Assembly (NCBI GenBank): GCA_020635285.1
Contig: JACKAB010000008.1
Span: forward strand, 465,626-529,625
DNA length: 64,000 nucleotides
DNA from: Ignavibacteriales bacterium
GTDB taxonomy: Bacteria; Bacteroidota; Ignavibacteria; Ignavibacteriales; Melioribacteraceae
Direction of reading: 5' to 3'
Shown here piece by piece: positions 22,362 to 32,493 of this stretch (within the stretch, counting starts at the first letter, position 1; every line of letters begins with the position of its first letter). Position numbers and translations under genes: made by a program. The notes under the pieces were generated by a model. The model saw nothing but the letters and a program-made list of their open reading frames with translations. It searched no databases and was not told the DNA's origin.

Positions 22362-24079
22362 ATGAAAACTAAAATTAAACTTAATGACGTTCCTAAAATA
22401 GCTCACGTTCAAGAAATGATCTTTAACTCTTGCGAAACTTACAAAGACAAACTTGCAATGGAGGATTTGCAGCCGTATCCAATCAACAAAGTTACATTCA
22501 CTCAACTAAAAGAAAACATCCTAAAATTTTATAAAGCATTAAAAGCAATGGGAATTAAAGAAAGAACCCATATTGCTTTAATCGGTGATAACAGAGTTCA
22601 ATGGTCAATTTCTTATTTAACTCTAATGAGCTTCAATTATGTTGTTGTTCCAATTGATAAAAAATTTAACCAACAATGAAATCAAAAAATATTATATATG
22701 AATCAGATTCTGAAGCTGTAATTTTTTCAGATTCATTTGCCAACTTTTTTCTGAAAATAAATCTGTGCTCAAAAAATTAAAATTATTTATCAGCATGGAT
22801 AAAGCAAATACAACTGAAAATTTCTTGAGCATGAAAGAATTAATAGACAAACAAAACATTGGCGATACCACAGTTCTTCCACATATCAATCCGGAAGATA
22901 TGGCTGAAATAATTTTACATCCGGCTCGCTTGGCAGAGCAAAAGGAGTAATGCTATCTCAAAAAAACTTAGCAACAAATTTAATGGATATGTTAGGCATG
23001 TTGATGATGTATCCGCAAGATAGATTTTTATCCGTGCTTCCAATTCACCATACTTATGAATGTACTTGTGGAATGCTTTGTCCGCTCTACGCTGGTTCTT
23101 CTATTCATTATGCACGTTCTTTAAAAACCGTTGCAGATGATATGCAGAAAGTTAAAGCCACAATTGTTCTTGGCGTTCCGCTGCTGTTTGAAAAATGTTT
23201 AAGAAAGTTATGAAGGCAATTAACGAAGATAAAAAAAGAAAGCATTCCTTGTTCCAAAATTAATTTCATTAACAAATCTCACACAAAAATTTGGTATTCC
23301 GGATTTGAAGAAAAAAAAATATTTAAAGAGCTTCAAGAAGAAGTTTGGCGGAGCAATAAGAGTATTTATTGTGGGCGGCGCTGCAGCTGATCCTGTTGTT
23401 GCAGAAGGTTTACAAGGTTTTGGTTTTGCATTTCTTCAGGGATATGGATTAACAGAAACTTCACCGATTTTGGCTTTAAACCAAATTGATAATTTTAAGA
23501 ACAATGCCGCAGGCATTCCGCTGACAAATGTTGAGTTAAAAATTATGGATAAAGATGAAGATGGAATTGGAGAAATTTATGCAAAAGGTGATAGCGTAAT
23601 GCTGGGTTATTACAAAGATCAGGAAAAAAACTAGGGAGGCTTTTGCAGATGGTTGGTTCAAACCGGTGATCTAGGCTTTTTGATTCTGACGGATTTTTGC
23701 ATATTAGTGGAAGAAAGAAGAATGTAATAATTTCTAAAAAATGGTAAAAATGTTTTTCCGGAAGAAGTAGAAGATCAGCTTAACCACAGTAAAATATATT
23801 TTAGAGTGTTTAGTCTACGGCGAAAAAAAATGATAAGCAAGATGAGATAATTGCGGCTCAGATTGTTGTTGATGCTGAGGCATTTATTCTTCACTCACAA
23901 GGAAAGCAATACTCAAATAAATGATAAAATTATTAATGAAACAATTGCTAAAGAAGTTGAAAAAAGTTAATAAAATTTAGCTTCATATAAAAGGATAGCA
24001 AAGTTTTACATTAGAGAAACTGAGTTTGTAAAAACGACTACTCAAAAAAATTAAAAGATATTTGGTTGATGAGAACTAA
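22362..24079 (+). CDS. Long-chain acyl-CoA ligase (AMP-forming), frameshifted
   Basis: ANL-superfamily enzyme that activates fatty acids to acyl-CoA through an acyl-adenylate. Pieced over about eight frames it gives some 570 residues: the N-terminal KVTFTQLKENI, AMP-binding motif TSGSLGRAKGVM (around 22930; usual TSGTTGxPKG, so Pro is replaced), VLPIHHTYECTCG, the adenine-binding QGYGLTETSP (around 23440), and the C-terminal GWFKTGDLG with GRKKNVI around 23650-23730. Breaks are at 22675, 22745, 22920, 23200, 23240, 23300-23340, 23630 and several more to the end. Breaks grow denser after 23630, so the C-terminal end, where the catalytic Lys would lie, is hard to read. Indels are the simplest reason, but a true pseudogene is possible. 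Confidence 0.75.
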
Positions 24080-24216
24080 AAAATATTTAAAATTTATTAG
24101 GAAATCAAAAAACTTTTTCCAATTCTTAGAGTCGTAAATTAAAAAAGATACGCAAAAAATTTTAATGTTCTTTCTATTAAATGGCTGTAAAACAAAAGTA
24201 GTTTTTAGAGAAAAAA

Positions 24217-24245
24217 ATGGCTCTAAAATTAACTTTTAGAGCCAT
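24217..24245 (-). terminator. Rho-independent terminator, minus-strand orientation
   Basis: Perfect 12-bp inverted repeat (24217-24228 and 24234-24245; ATGGCTCTAAAA and its complement) around a five-base loop. Read on the minus strand, the hairpin is followed by seven T. On the plus strand no T-run follows, so it looks directed at minus-strand transcripts, the nearest being the hydrolase gene group starting at 25618. The rest of 24080-24421 shows no gene. Confidence 0.6.
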
Positions 24246-24421
24246 TGAGGACCAACAAATCAAAAGGAAGTTTGATTGCCTTTTTATTTCTAAAAGGCGT
24301 TTGCAATAAACAAAAATTTTGATACACAAGCTGTGATCTGAAACAAAATCATAAAAAAAGAACTTAAAAAATTTTTTTATTATACCGATAATTGAACTAG
24401 AATTAACGAAAGGAAAGGGAA

Positions 24422-24682
24422 ATGCACACTTATTTTGAGCCATCAATTTCTGCGTACATGCTGATAAATCAAGTTTCTAAATCATTAGATATTGATGAGC
24501 ATCCCGCACAAAGTGTGCAAAACGGCAATGTAAGTAAAATAATTTCTGAATGTATTAAAATTATTGAATCAGAATACACAGAAAAAAGAACACGTGAATT
24601 GTTGAAATATTATGTTGCGCACAACTTTTTGAAGATTATGACTTAGAAAGTAACGAAAATTTTAAGGGTCAAATTCTAAATT
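24422..24682 (+). CDS. Small protein of unknown function (frameshifted)
   Basis: About 86 residues. The first 70 codons are open (HTYFEPSISAYMLINQVSKS at the start); at the T-run near 24632 the frame shifts and the natural-looking end is FFEDYDLESNENFKGQILN. Mostly helical and acidic with no membrane helix or known motif. GGAAAGGGAA before the ATG is a good ribosome-binding site. I do not recognise it. The unusual amount of stop-free sequence on both sides of the shift supports a real gene. Confidence 0.5.
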
Positions 24683-24723
24683 AGTACTATAAAAAATTAC
24701 TAAATCCTTATAGCTAAATAACT

Positions 24724-25618
24724 TAATTCTTTTTGTCTCTGAATTGAATCAACCAAGCAAAAAGTATTAATGCAATTCCTGCATAAGATGCCCCATCTCT
24801 AAACAACACCCAATTTTCATGATATTCAGTTACATTAATCAAATCGTTATTTACAAAATATCCTTGAATAGATAATTTAGAACTAGAAATATTTTCCACA
24901 TTTTGCAGTTCAATTAAATCATGATCGAATGATTCAATCCAAAATGAATTTGTGGTTTTATTAAACTTAACTTTTTTTTCTATCCATTTCTACATATTTT
25001 CCGGTTCGGTTTTCGTGGTTTTTTTAAAGTAGAAATAAAATGATTATCAGCCCTTTCAACATTTTCATAAAATAAATGGGCAATGAAAAATAGATTAATA
25101 GCAAAAGAGAAAACCAATAACACTTTTAGAGAAAAAAAATTAAGTCGGGTTTAGAATTTTTAACTTCTTGCCAATTGTAAATAAAAAATATAATTCCAAT
25201 AAAAGTCAGCAGATAAGTTCCAAAACTCTCAGGCCAGAAAAATCCATAATGAATTAAATCCCAATTAAAAGGAGCAAATAAATGAACTCCGTTTGCCCAT
25301 TTGTATTGAATTGGATCTAACAACAAATGCAGTAATGAACCAAGCGAAAGAATTAAAAATGTTCTGACTGGAAATTTGCTCAAAACGGCAAGAGCTAAAC
25401 TTAATAATATGCTAAAAAACAATGTTGCTTCAACAATAACAAAAGCTTGCAATTCATAACCATTTACTGATGGCAATATAGTTTCAACAATTTTTCTAAT
25501 TATCCAAGGAAAATCGGGGATAATGCAGCCGGCATAAATCCATAATAAATCAGATTTTCTAAAATGGACTTTGTTATTAATCCATTTACACCTATGTGTG
25601 TGCAAGAGTGTTTGGCAT
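24724..25618 (-). CDS. YdjM/DUF457-type membrane-bound metal-dependent hydrolase (frameshifted)
   Basis: Read on the minus strand from ATG at 25618: PNTLAHIGVNGLINK after repair of one indel in the CACACACA tract (about 25590-25600), then LLWIYAGCIIPDFPWII with the family's His and Asp-rich metal site, LGSLLHLLLDPIQYKW and HLFAPFNWDLIHYGFFWPES, with membrane helices. The C-terminal part (FIAHLFYENVERADNH, then FNKTTNSFWIESFDHDLIEL and a last helix YAGIALILFAWLI) is in other frames down to the stop at 24724. About 297 residues. These are predicted inner-membrane hydrolases, induced by DNA damage in Escherichia coli (YdjM); the substrate is not known. Confidence 0.75.
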
Positions 25619-25734
25619 TTATTTTTAAATGATAAATGAAAATTATGATTTTTAATGGAAGTAATTTAAAAAGAAAAAGAAATAGGAACGCAGATTATTA
25701 TGATGGTTATGATTTAATAAGATCAAAAAGAATT

Positions 25735-25822
25735 GTCATTGCGAGGAGTTTCTCTCGAAGCAATCTGCCCAAAAGTGATAGATTGCCGCACTCCGATATT
25801 AAGCATCGGAGTGCGCAATGAC
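25735..25822. repeat. Dispersed intergenic repeat with inverted GTCATTGCG ends
   Basis: Begins GTCATTGCGAGG and ends CGCAATGAC, an exact 9-base terminal inverted repeat, with CGAAGCAATCT and AGATTGCCGC in between and an inner hairpin (GCACTCCGAT / ATCGGAGTGC, 25788-25816). The GTCATTGCGAGGAG...CGAAGCAATCT type of repeat is common between genes in many environmental bacterial genomes. It lies upstream of the minus-strand hydrolase gene. A 61-codon ORF across it is made by the repeat and is not a gene. A second member is at 16581-16686. Confidence 0.7.
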
Positions 25823-25853
25823 CAATTAAAGGTTATTCATAGATTTCTATCTA

Positions 25854-26049
25854 CTAATTAATATCCTTTGAGTAACCAATTCTTCATCCAAATTGATATA
25901 ATCTGTTACTTCATCTGCGGAGAGTTTGAAAATTTTAATATGATGATCGCCTTCTTCAATCCATTCGTCAACCATTTTTTAGCTTCTTGAAAAGTGTTAG
26001 CAAATTGATCATGATTGTCAGCACTTGCATGGTAATAAACGTGTGTCAT
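25854..26049 (-). CDS. Small acidic protein of unknown function (one frameshift)
   Basis: Missed as an ORF because of one indel in the A-run of GCTAAAAAATGG (about 25975). Minus-strand product, about 65 residues: THVYYHASADNHDQFANTF, then MVDEWIEEGDHHIKIFKLSA and the ending LVTQRILIN. GAGGGAAAA precedes the ATG at 26049. Acidic, no membrane helix, no family I can name. Codon pattern on both sides of the break and the good ribosome-binding site support it. Confidence 0.55.
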
Positions 26050-26159
26050 TTTTCCCTCTGTTTTGGTGAAATAATATTTCTATTTGTTTTATCCATTTGG
26101 ATATTGTTCTATCTGATCAACTGATTTTAATTCTAGTTTTGTTTCGCCTAAATAAGTTT

Positions 26160-26501
26160 TTATGCTTTTTGAGCCCATAAAAATGCAACTAGTCCAACAT
26201 GACAAAGCATAAGAATAAAAAACTGTAGAAGTATTTATTACCAACCTTACTTAAGGCAAAAAAATCAAAGATTATTGATGGAACTAATATTAAGTAAAAT
26301 AGTTGTTTGGCATATTTCCATTTATAGTAAGTTAAAACTGCAATTAACAATCCCATAGTTATGCCAATCACTTTTATTGAGCCGGAGGAATGAACAAAAT
26401 ATTGCGGATTGAATTGAGGAAATCCACTCCACAACTACAAGTATAATAAGAAATATTTTGGTGATTTGTTTTTCTGTTAATTTTAACAAGAATTTACCCA
26501 T
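26160..26501 (-). CDS. Small integral membrane protein (frameshifted)
   Basis: From ATG at 26501: GKFLLKLTEKQITKIFLIIL, then after a shift near 26430 SGSIKVIGITMGLLIAVLTY, KQLFYLILVPSIIFDFFALS and FYSFLFLCFVML, and after another shift near 26195 LVAFLWAQKA to the stop at 26160. About 114 residues with four membrane helices. Family unknown. Its ATG is 15 bases downstream of the stop of the minus-strand gene above it, so the two probably form one unit. Confidence 0.5.
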
Positions 26502-26515
26502 TAATTGGAATATTC

Positions 26516-26702
26516 TTAACTAAGCTTCTTCCGTTCCCTATAATTTAGCGTTGGAAAAATTATCCCAAAAATAATTGAAAGTCTAAATGCAGTTGCCCAT
26601 TCAAACAAAACATCTGCATGAAACAATAAATTATAAATTAATGTTACAAATGAAGTAACAATAAAAAGTGATTATAAATACAACTATAAATTCTTTTAAC
26701 AC
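26516..26702 (-). CDS. Small membrane protein (frameshifted, start uncertain)
   Basis: Minus-strand peptide of about 62 residues from a possible GTG at 26702: KEFIVVFIIT, a shift near 26672, then LFIVTSFVTLIYNLLFHADV, WATAFRLSIIFGIIFPTLNY and a basic tail RERKKLS. Two hydrophobic helices and a conserved-looking Arg between them. It resembles a class of about 70-residue two-helix membrane proteins, but I cannot give a name. Could also be the end of a larger broken gene. Confidence 0.4.
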
Positions 26703-27081
26703 ATCAAAAAAACTCAAGCAAAACCTCTTAGAATTAAGAAGCATTAATCTTGTTCAATATTTAAATATCGGCAATGCCAATAATATTCATATTGAATTGA
26801 TATTTGTAAATATATATGTAGTTAAAAATTATAGTTCTTGGAAAGGAATTGAGAAGTGCAGAATTATTTATTATTATGAAAGAATTTTGATTCTTCATTA
26901 CAATTAATTCTTTTTAGAGTTTTAAAAGTAGTTGTAAATTAGAAAAACTAAAATTACTTGTCAATAGTAAAATTTATTTTCTTTTTACCAAATAAGTGAC
27001 TTGAAAAAATCGGATAATAACTCCATATTTATTGTTAAGTTTAAAATTACTTACAAACTTTAAATACATCTGAAAGAAAAA
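26703..27081. other. About 380-base AT-rich gap without a supported gene
   Basis: Divergent spacer between the minus-strand small membrane genes and the VWA gene. A plus-strand ORF at 26668-26907 is rich in Asn, Ile and Tyr as expected of random AT-rich sequence and overlaps the minus-strand gene, so it was left out. Promoters for both sides must lie here, but several equally weak TTG...TATATT-like pairs occur and none was chosen. Confidence 0.4.
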
Positions 27082-28185
27082 ATGAACGGATTTAGATTTA
27101 GTGAATTTAAGCCAGAAGAAAATGGCAAGGTTGGTTTTGATCAACTCTTAAAAATTCTTATGCAGCTTCTCAATATTACTTCCGGAGATGTAGCAGAAGC
27201 CCTTGCTTATCTTAACGAAATTGATAAATATCATAATCTAACAAATAATGATTATGGAATTGGAGATTTTATACAGGACCTTAAAGACAAAGGATATATT
27301 AAGGAAGATGGAATAAATAGTGATAACTTTGTTATGACATCCAAATCTGAAATAACAATTAGAAAACAATCACTCGAAGAAATATTTAACAAACTTAAAA
27401 AAGGTAAAAGGGGAAGCCACAACACGCATTATTCCGGTTTTGGAGATGAGATAACTTCAGAAAAAGAAGAAATTACCAATTTGGTGATTCACTTGATCAG
27501 ATTGATATGACTTCATCAATTAAGAATGCTCAAATTAATCATGGCATTTCTGATTTCCGTCTATTGGAAAACGATTTAGAAATTGAGGAGAATGAATTTA
27601 AAACTTCCACATCAACTGTTTTGATGATAGACATTTCTCATTCAATGATTTTATACGGCGAAGATAGAATTACTCCGGCTAAAAAAAGTAGCAATGGCTT
27701 TTAGCAGAACTAATTACAACTCGGTTCAAAAAGATACTTTAGATATAATTGTTTTTGGAAACGATGCTTAGCCTATTGAAATTAAGGATTTGCCTTACTT
27801 GGAAGTTGGTCCTTACCACACAAATACATATGCCGGTCTTGAACTTGCGATGGATATTTTACGAAGAAGAAAAAACGAGCAACAAACAAATTTTTATGAT
27901 AACAGACGGTAAGCCAACTTGCTTGAAAGAGGGAATTAAGTACTACAAAAATAGTTATGGACTTGATAGAAAAATTATTAATAAAACTCTTAACCAAGCA
28001 GCAATTTGCAGGCGGCTTAAAATTCCTATTACAACTTTTATGATTGCACGTGATCCTTACTTGCAGCAGTTTGTGAGGACTTTACAAAAATTAATCATGG
28101 TCGTGCATATTACAGCTCCATAAAAGGATTAGGTGAATTTATTTTTGAAGATTATATAAGAAATAGAAGAAAAAAAGTTAGATGA
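27082..28185 (+). CDS. VWA domain protein, partner of the MoxR-type ATPase (frameshifts and one TAG)
   Basis: About 367 residues. The N-terminal 190 residues are helical. A von Willebrand A domain begins near residue 185: VLMIDISHSMILYGEDRI holds the metal-ion site DxSxS, with the Thr ligand region YHTNTYAGLELAMDIL and the second Asp in IFMITDGKPT. Breaks lie near 27475, 27685 (A-run) and 27875. At 27769-27771 the frame reads TAG where I expect Trp (GNDA-stop-PIEIKDLPYL), a G-to-A type change and not an indel. VWA proteins paired with MoxR-type ATPases act like the Mg-chelatase D/I pair, remodelling or inserting metal into a target. The ATPase follows after 32 bases. Confidence 0.8.
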
Positions 28186-28217
28186 GATTATTATTAAAAT
28201 TATATGAAAAGGAATTT

Positions 28218-29730
28218 ATGAATTACAACTTTGATAAAATTAAAACTTTTGCACAACTAAAAGAGCGGTTACAAATCGCGTTCAACTAAAGATGAGATGC
28301 GCGAGAATTTGATAACACAGCTTAAAACCGGTAAACAAAATTTAAAGGAATAATTGGATATGATGAAACTGTAATTCCTGATATTCAAAGCGCAATACTT
28401 TCCAGACATAATATAATTTTACTTGGTTTACGCGGACAAGCAAAACCAAAATTGCACGAATGATGACAACTTTGCTTGATGATTATCTTCCAATAATTGC
28501 CGGCTCTGAATTAAATGACAATCCGTTTCATCCCATCTCACGTTACGGAAAAGATAAAATTTCTGAAATGGGGATGAGACTCCAATTGAATGGATTAAAA
28601 GTGATGAACGATATACTGAAAAACTGGCAACTCCAGATGTAACAATTGCAGATCTTATTGGCGATGTAGATCCAATTAAAGCTGCTACACTGAAACTTCC
28701 TTATTCAGATGAGCGGGTAATTCATTTTGGATTAATACCAAGATCACACAGAGGAATTTTTGTAATTAATGAATTGCCGGATTTACAAGCAAGAATTCAA
28801 GTTGCACTTTTTAATATTCTTCAAGAAAAAGATGTACAGATAAGAGGCTTTAAAATAAGATTACCACTTGATGTTCAATTTGTATTTACTGCAAATCCGG
28901 AAGATTATACAAATCGTGGATCAATTGTAACACCTCTTAAAGATAGAATTGATTCACAAATAATGACTCACTATGCAAGAACAGTTGAAGAATCAAGAAC
29001 AATTACCGATCTTGAAGCAGAAACTTACTGAAGAGCAAATAAAAAATATTAAAGCACCAAAACTTGTAAAAGATTTAGTTGAGCAATTAGCCTTTGAAGC
29101 AAGAAAGAGTGAATACGTTGATTCTAAAAGTGGAGTCTCCGCACGACTAACAATTTCAGCGCTTGAAAATTTAATAAGCACCGCTGAACGAAGAATGTTA
29201 ATAAATGGAGAAGAAGAAACTACAGTTAGAATATCAGATTTCATTGGAGTTATTCCATCAATAACCGGAAAAGTAGAATTGGTTTATGAAGGCGAGCAAG
29301 AAGGAACTGCAACAGTTGCACAAATATTAATTGGCAAAGCGATAAGAAAACAATTTGAGGAATATTTTCCAAGTCCGGATAAGATTAAAAAATCTCAGCA
29401 AAAAAAAATCCTTACGCAGAAATTATCCATTGGTTTTCTCATAACAATTTGGATTTAATAAATAATATTTCTGATAAAGAGTACAGAAAATTATTAGGCA
29501 CAGTTACAAATCTTGGTGCAATAATCAAGCAGCTCCACCCTCAATTGCCTGAAAATGAATATTATTTAATGATGGAATTTTATTGCATGGATTAGCAGAG
29601 TATTCTTTGATAAGCAAACAGCGAGTTGAATTTGGAATGCAATTTAAAGATATGATTTCAACAATGTTTTTCACAACAGAATGATGAGGACGATGATTAT
29701 AATTTTAATGAAGAAGATTTTCAAAACTAA
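28218..29730 (+). CDS. MoxR/Mg-chelatase-like AAA+ ATPase (frameshifted)
   Basis: About 503 residues. Walker A is [15 protein letters not shown] (near 28425-28470; GxxGxxKT), Walker B-like [20 protein letters not shown] with the sensor helix, and sensor 1 [14 protein letters not shown]; then [10 protein letters not shown] and a helical lid ([17 protein letters not shown]). The C-terminal 150 residues are acidic and end [12 protein letters not shown]. Frame breaks near 28268, 28340, 28440, 28575, 29022, 29400, 29580 and 29670. Together with the preceding VWA protein it forms a two-gene chaperone module of the MoxR kind. The client is not indicated by neighbours. Confidence 0.82.
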
Positions 29731-29774
29731 ATGAAGTAACAATTAAAACAATTAATTACTCAAAAAGGAGAAAT

Positions 29775-30144
29775 ATGAAAAAAAATAGAATTAGGTCAAT
29801 TTTCTGTTAGCTTAAGTGTTAAGAACATTGAAACAAGCCTTTCATTTTATAAAACATTTGGATTTGAAGTAATTGATGGGGGACATTTAAATTTATTGTT
29901 CCCGGATACTGAAAATGAAAAATGGAGAATCTTAAAATCAGAAAATTCAGTGATTGGTTTGTTTCAAGGAATGTTTGAAAAGAATATTCTTACTTTTAAC
30001 CCATCCGATGTTAGAGCAATTCAAAAACACTTAAAGTCTAATGGATTAAAATTAGTTAAAGAAGCAGACGAAAACACTGAAGGTCCTGAATCTATAATGC
30101 TGGAAGATCCGGATGGAAATCAAATATTAATTGATCAGCATTAG
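29775..30144 (+). CDS. VOC (glyoxalase/bleomycin-resistance) family protein (one frameshift)
   Basis: About 122 residues with one VOC fold: LGQFSVSLSVKNIETSLSFY at the start, FGFEVIDGG, and the end LEDPDGNQILIDQH, which is the typical metal-site and closing strand. One base too many in the A7 run after the ATG (near 29780) throws the annotated start off; with six A the product begins MKKIELGQ. AAGGAG stands seven bases before the ATG. VOC proteins bind or change small molecules; the substrate cannot be read from sequence. Confidence 0.82.
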
Positions 30145-30401
30145 TATTAAATTTTCAATAGGTACATTCAGTTCTTCATAATTCTAATATTAGCACAATC
30201 TAATTTTGTACACCAAATTCTCACAAAAATCATTTTAAAATAACAATGTCTGATTTTAAAAACATTATTGAGAATAAACAATTTTGAGATTAATTAGCAT
30301 TTTAAAATAATTTTCGCAGTTTTAATTTAATCATACAAAAAATAGATTACTTATCTTATTTAAGTGCTCATTTCATCATATGATGTGGGGAAAACATACC
30401 T

Positions 30402-31685
30402 TTGGAAAATGAAACAGATAAATTAAAACAAGAAAATCAGCGTTTAAAAATAGCCGTAGAAGAACTTGCAATCTTAAATGATATAGCAACAGTAATAACT
30501 TCAAGCCAATCCTTGGAAAAAGTTATTGAGTTAATGGTAAAAAGTTGTATCAAACATTTAAAAGTTTCTCAAGGCGTTGTAATGCTTTTAGAAGAGCAGG
30601 ATACAGAGAAACCTTTCCAAACCATGATAAGAAAACAAGACTCAACTTTGGAACTTCTTCCATACAGATTTGATAGTCAATTAACCGGTTGGATGTTAAA
30701 AACAAATCTCCTCTACTTATTAATGATATAAAAATGATGTAAGATTTGACTTTGCCAATGAAATAGATTTACCAATAAAAACTTTGCTAAGTGTTCCAAT
30801 TTCTCTACAAGGAAAGATGATTGGCTTGCTAACAGTTTTTAATAAAAAAGCGGATATAGGGTTTTCACCCAATGATCAAAGGCTTTTATCTATTATCGCT
30901 GCACAATCTGCTCATGTAATTGAAAATGCAAGACTTCTTAAACAAGAGCAAGAGCTTATTAAGTTAGAAGAAGAATATCGAATGGCAAAAGAAATTCAGA
31001 TAAATATTTTGCAAAAAAAAATACCAACAATAGATGGTTATGATATTTATGCAATTAATATTCCGGCTAAAGAAGTTGGCGGTGATTATTATGATTTTAT
31101 AAAATTACTCGGCGATAAAATAGCACTTTGCTTAGGAGATATAACTGGTAAGGGTTTACCGGCTGCAATGCTAATGGCTAACCTTCAAGCCACTTTACGT
31201 GGGCAAGCACTTACCCAGCAAAAAGTAAGTGATGTTATTAAAAATTCCAATACTTTGTTAATAAATAGTACTTCGGAAATCGATTTGCAACTTTATTTTT
31301 CGCTGAACTTAATTATACAGAGCACACTTTAACATACTGTAATGCTGGTCACGATCCGGTTATAAATATTAAAGATAACAAACTTACACACTTAACTGAA
31401 GGTGGATTATTACTTGGCTGTTTTGATTTTGCTGAACATATACAGGTAACAAAAACTTTAGAACCTGGTGAAATGTTAGTAATATTTTCTGATGGAATTA
31501 CCGAGGCGATGAATGAGAAAGAAGAAGAATTTGGCGAGGAAAAGTTAATTTCGGTTTTGCAAACTAATTTAAAACTATCTGCAAAAGAACTCAGTGATAA
31601 AATTGTAAAAGAGGTAAAAACTTATACTGGTAAGGCCGAACAATCCGATGATATTACGTTGATGGTTTTGAAAAGAACTAAATAG
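30402..31685 (+). CDS. GAF-SpoIIE (PP2C) phosphatase, RsbU/RsbP type (frameshifted)
   Basis: About 428 residues: short coiled coil (DKLKQENQRLKIAVEELAIL), GAF domain (about 25-175; VVMLLEEQD, LLSVPISLQGKMIGLLTVFN), linker helix, and SpoIIE-type PP2C phosphatase with the metal motifs KEVGGDYYDF (around 31070), GDITGKGLPAA (31140), CNAGHDP (31340), FSDGITEA (31490) and SDDITLMVL at the end. Such proteins dephosphorylate STAS-domain antagonists and so free a sigma factor or other target. Breaks near 30710 and 31290. The TTG start at 30402 gives ENETDKLK; no better start is seen. The 257-base gap upstream holds no gene. First of six SpoIIE phosphatases in the window. Confidence 0.9.
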
Positions 31686-31721
31686 ACATCTCCTAAAACT
31701 TACTAAGAGAAAGGTGGAAGA

Positions 31722-32482
31722 ATGTTTTTGAGACTAGTCCAATTATCCATTAATATTGAATACGAAAATACATTTAGGCAAGTTTATAATATAGTCGTAC
31801 TTCCACAGCTTCAAAAGCTTGTTGGCTGCAGAATGGCGGGCTTGATTAAAAGCAACACTGAACGAGGAAAATTCATTTCGTTAACACTGTGGGATAAAAA
31901 GAAACAAGCTGAAGATTATGAAAAAAAGTGAAGTCTCAAAAAAAACTTTCTGAACATATAGAACAATTTCTCTCGGAATCGAGTGAATGGAAATTGCAAT
32001 TATCTGAAGATTCTAAAGTAGAATACAAACCAGTCTTGGAATCACCTTCTAGAACAAATTATGTTGTGGCGGTTAGAAGTCATAATAATCAATCAAATCT
32101 TGCTGAATCAACTGGAATGTATATTAGAATAGTGTCAGTAAAAATACAACCGGATAAAATTAAAGAATTTAAGAAAATTTATTCAAAAGAAATTCTCCCT
32201 AATCTTGAAACAGCAGAAGGATGCAGCTTTGCTTATCTGACTGAAAGTTTAAAAGATGACTCGGAATTTTTATCATTTTCAGTTTGGGAGGATAAGTCAT
32301 TTGCTGATCAATATGAGTTAAGCGGTGAGTTTACTCAGCTTACTGATAAAGTTAAACATACTTTCTCAAAATTTTATTTGTGGAAAATGGAACTTGAACA
32401 AAGTTCAAAAGGAAAAATAAACACAAGTGAAGATATGAAAATTGATAATTACACTTTGATAACGGGAAAAAGTTTTGGTTAA
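31722..32482 (+). CDS. Protein with two antibiotic-biosynthesis-monooxygenase (ABM) type domains (one frameshift)
   Basis: About 253 residues. The first domain (residues 1-75; LRLVQLSINIEYENTFRQVY, then GCRMAGLIKSN and FISLTLWDKKKQAEDYE) and the second (about 128-230; IRIVSVKIQPDKIKEFKKIY, GCSFAYLTESL, FLSFSVWEDKSFADQYE) are clear copies of the same ferredoxin-like ABM fold. The family includes quinone-forming and haem-degrading enzymes and also non-enzymatic sensors. One break in the A-run near 31928. It sits between the SpoIIE phosphatase (36-base gap) and a Ser/Thr kinase (11-base gap), so I infer a sensory or redox role in the same signalling unit. Confidence 0.75.
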
Positions 32483-32493
32483 ATTTCAATAGT

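Noticed and set aside
19413..24079. Prophage or integrative element covering the decayed stretch
   Set aside because: No integrase, structural phage gene, tRNA target or direct repeat at the borders was found.
25636..25821. 61-codon plus-strand ORF
   Set aside because: More than a third of it is the dispersed repeat at 25735-25822, and the rest is Lys/Arg/Asn-rich random translation.
26668..26907. 79-codon plus-strand ORF
   Set aside because: Biased to Asn, Ile and Tyr, no ribosome-binding site, and it overlaps a better minus-strand membrane gene.
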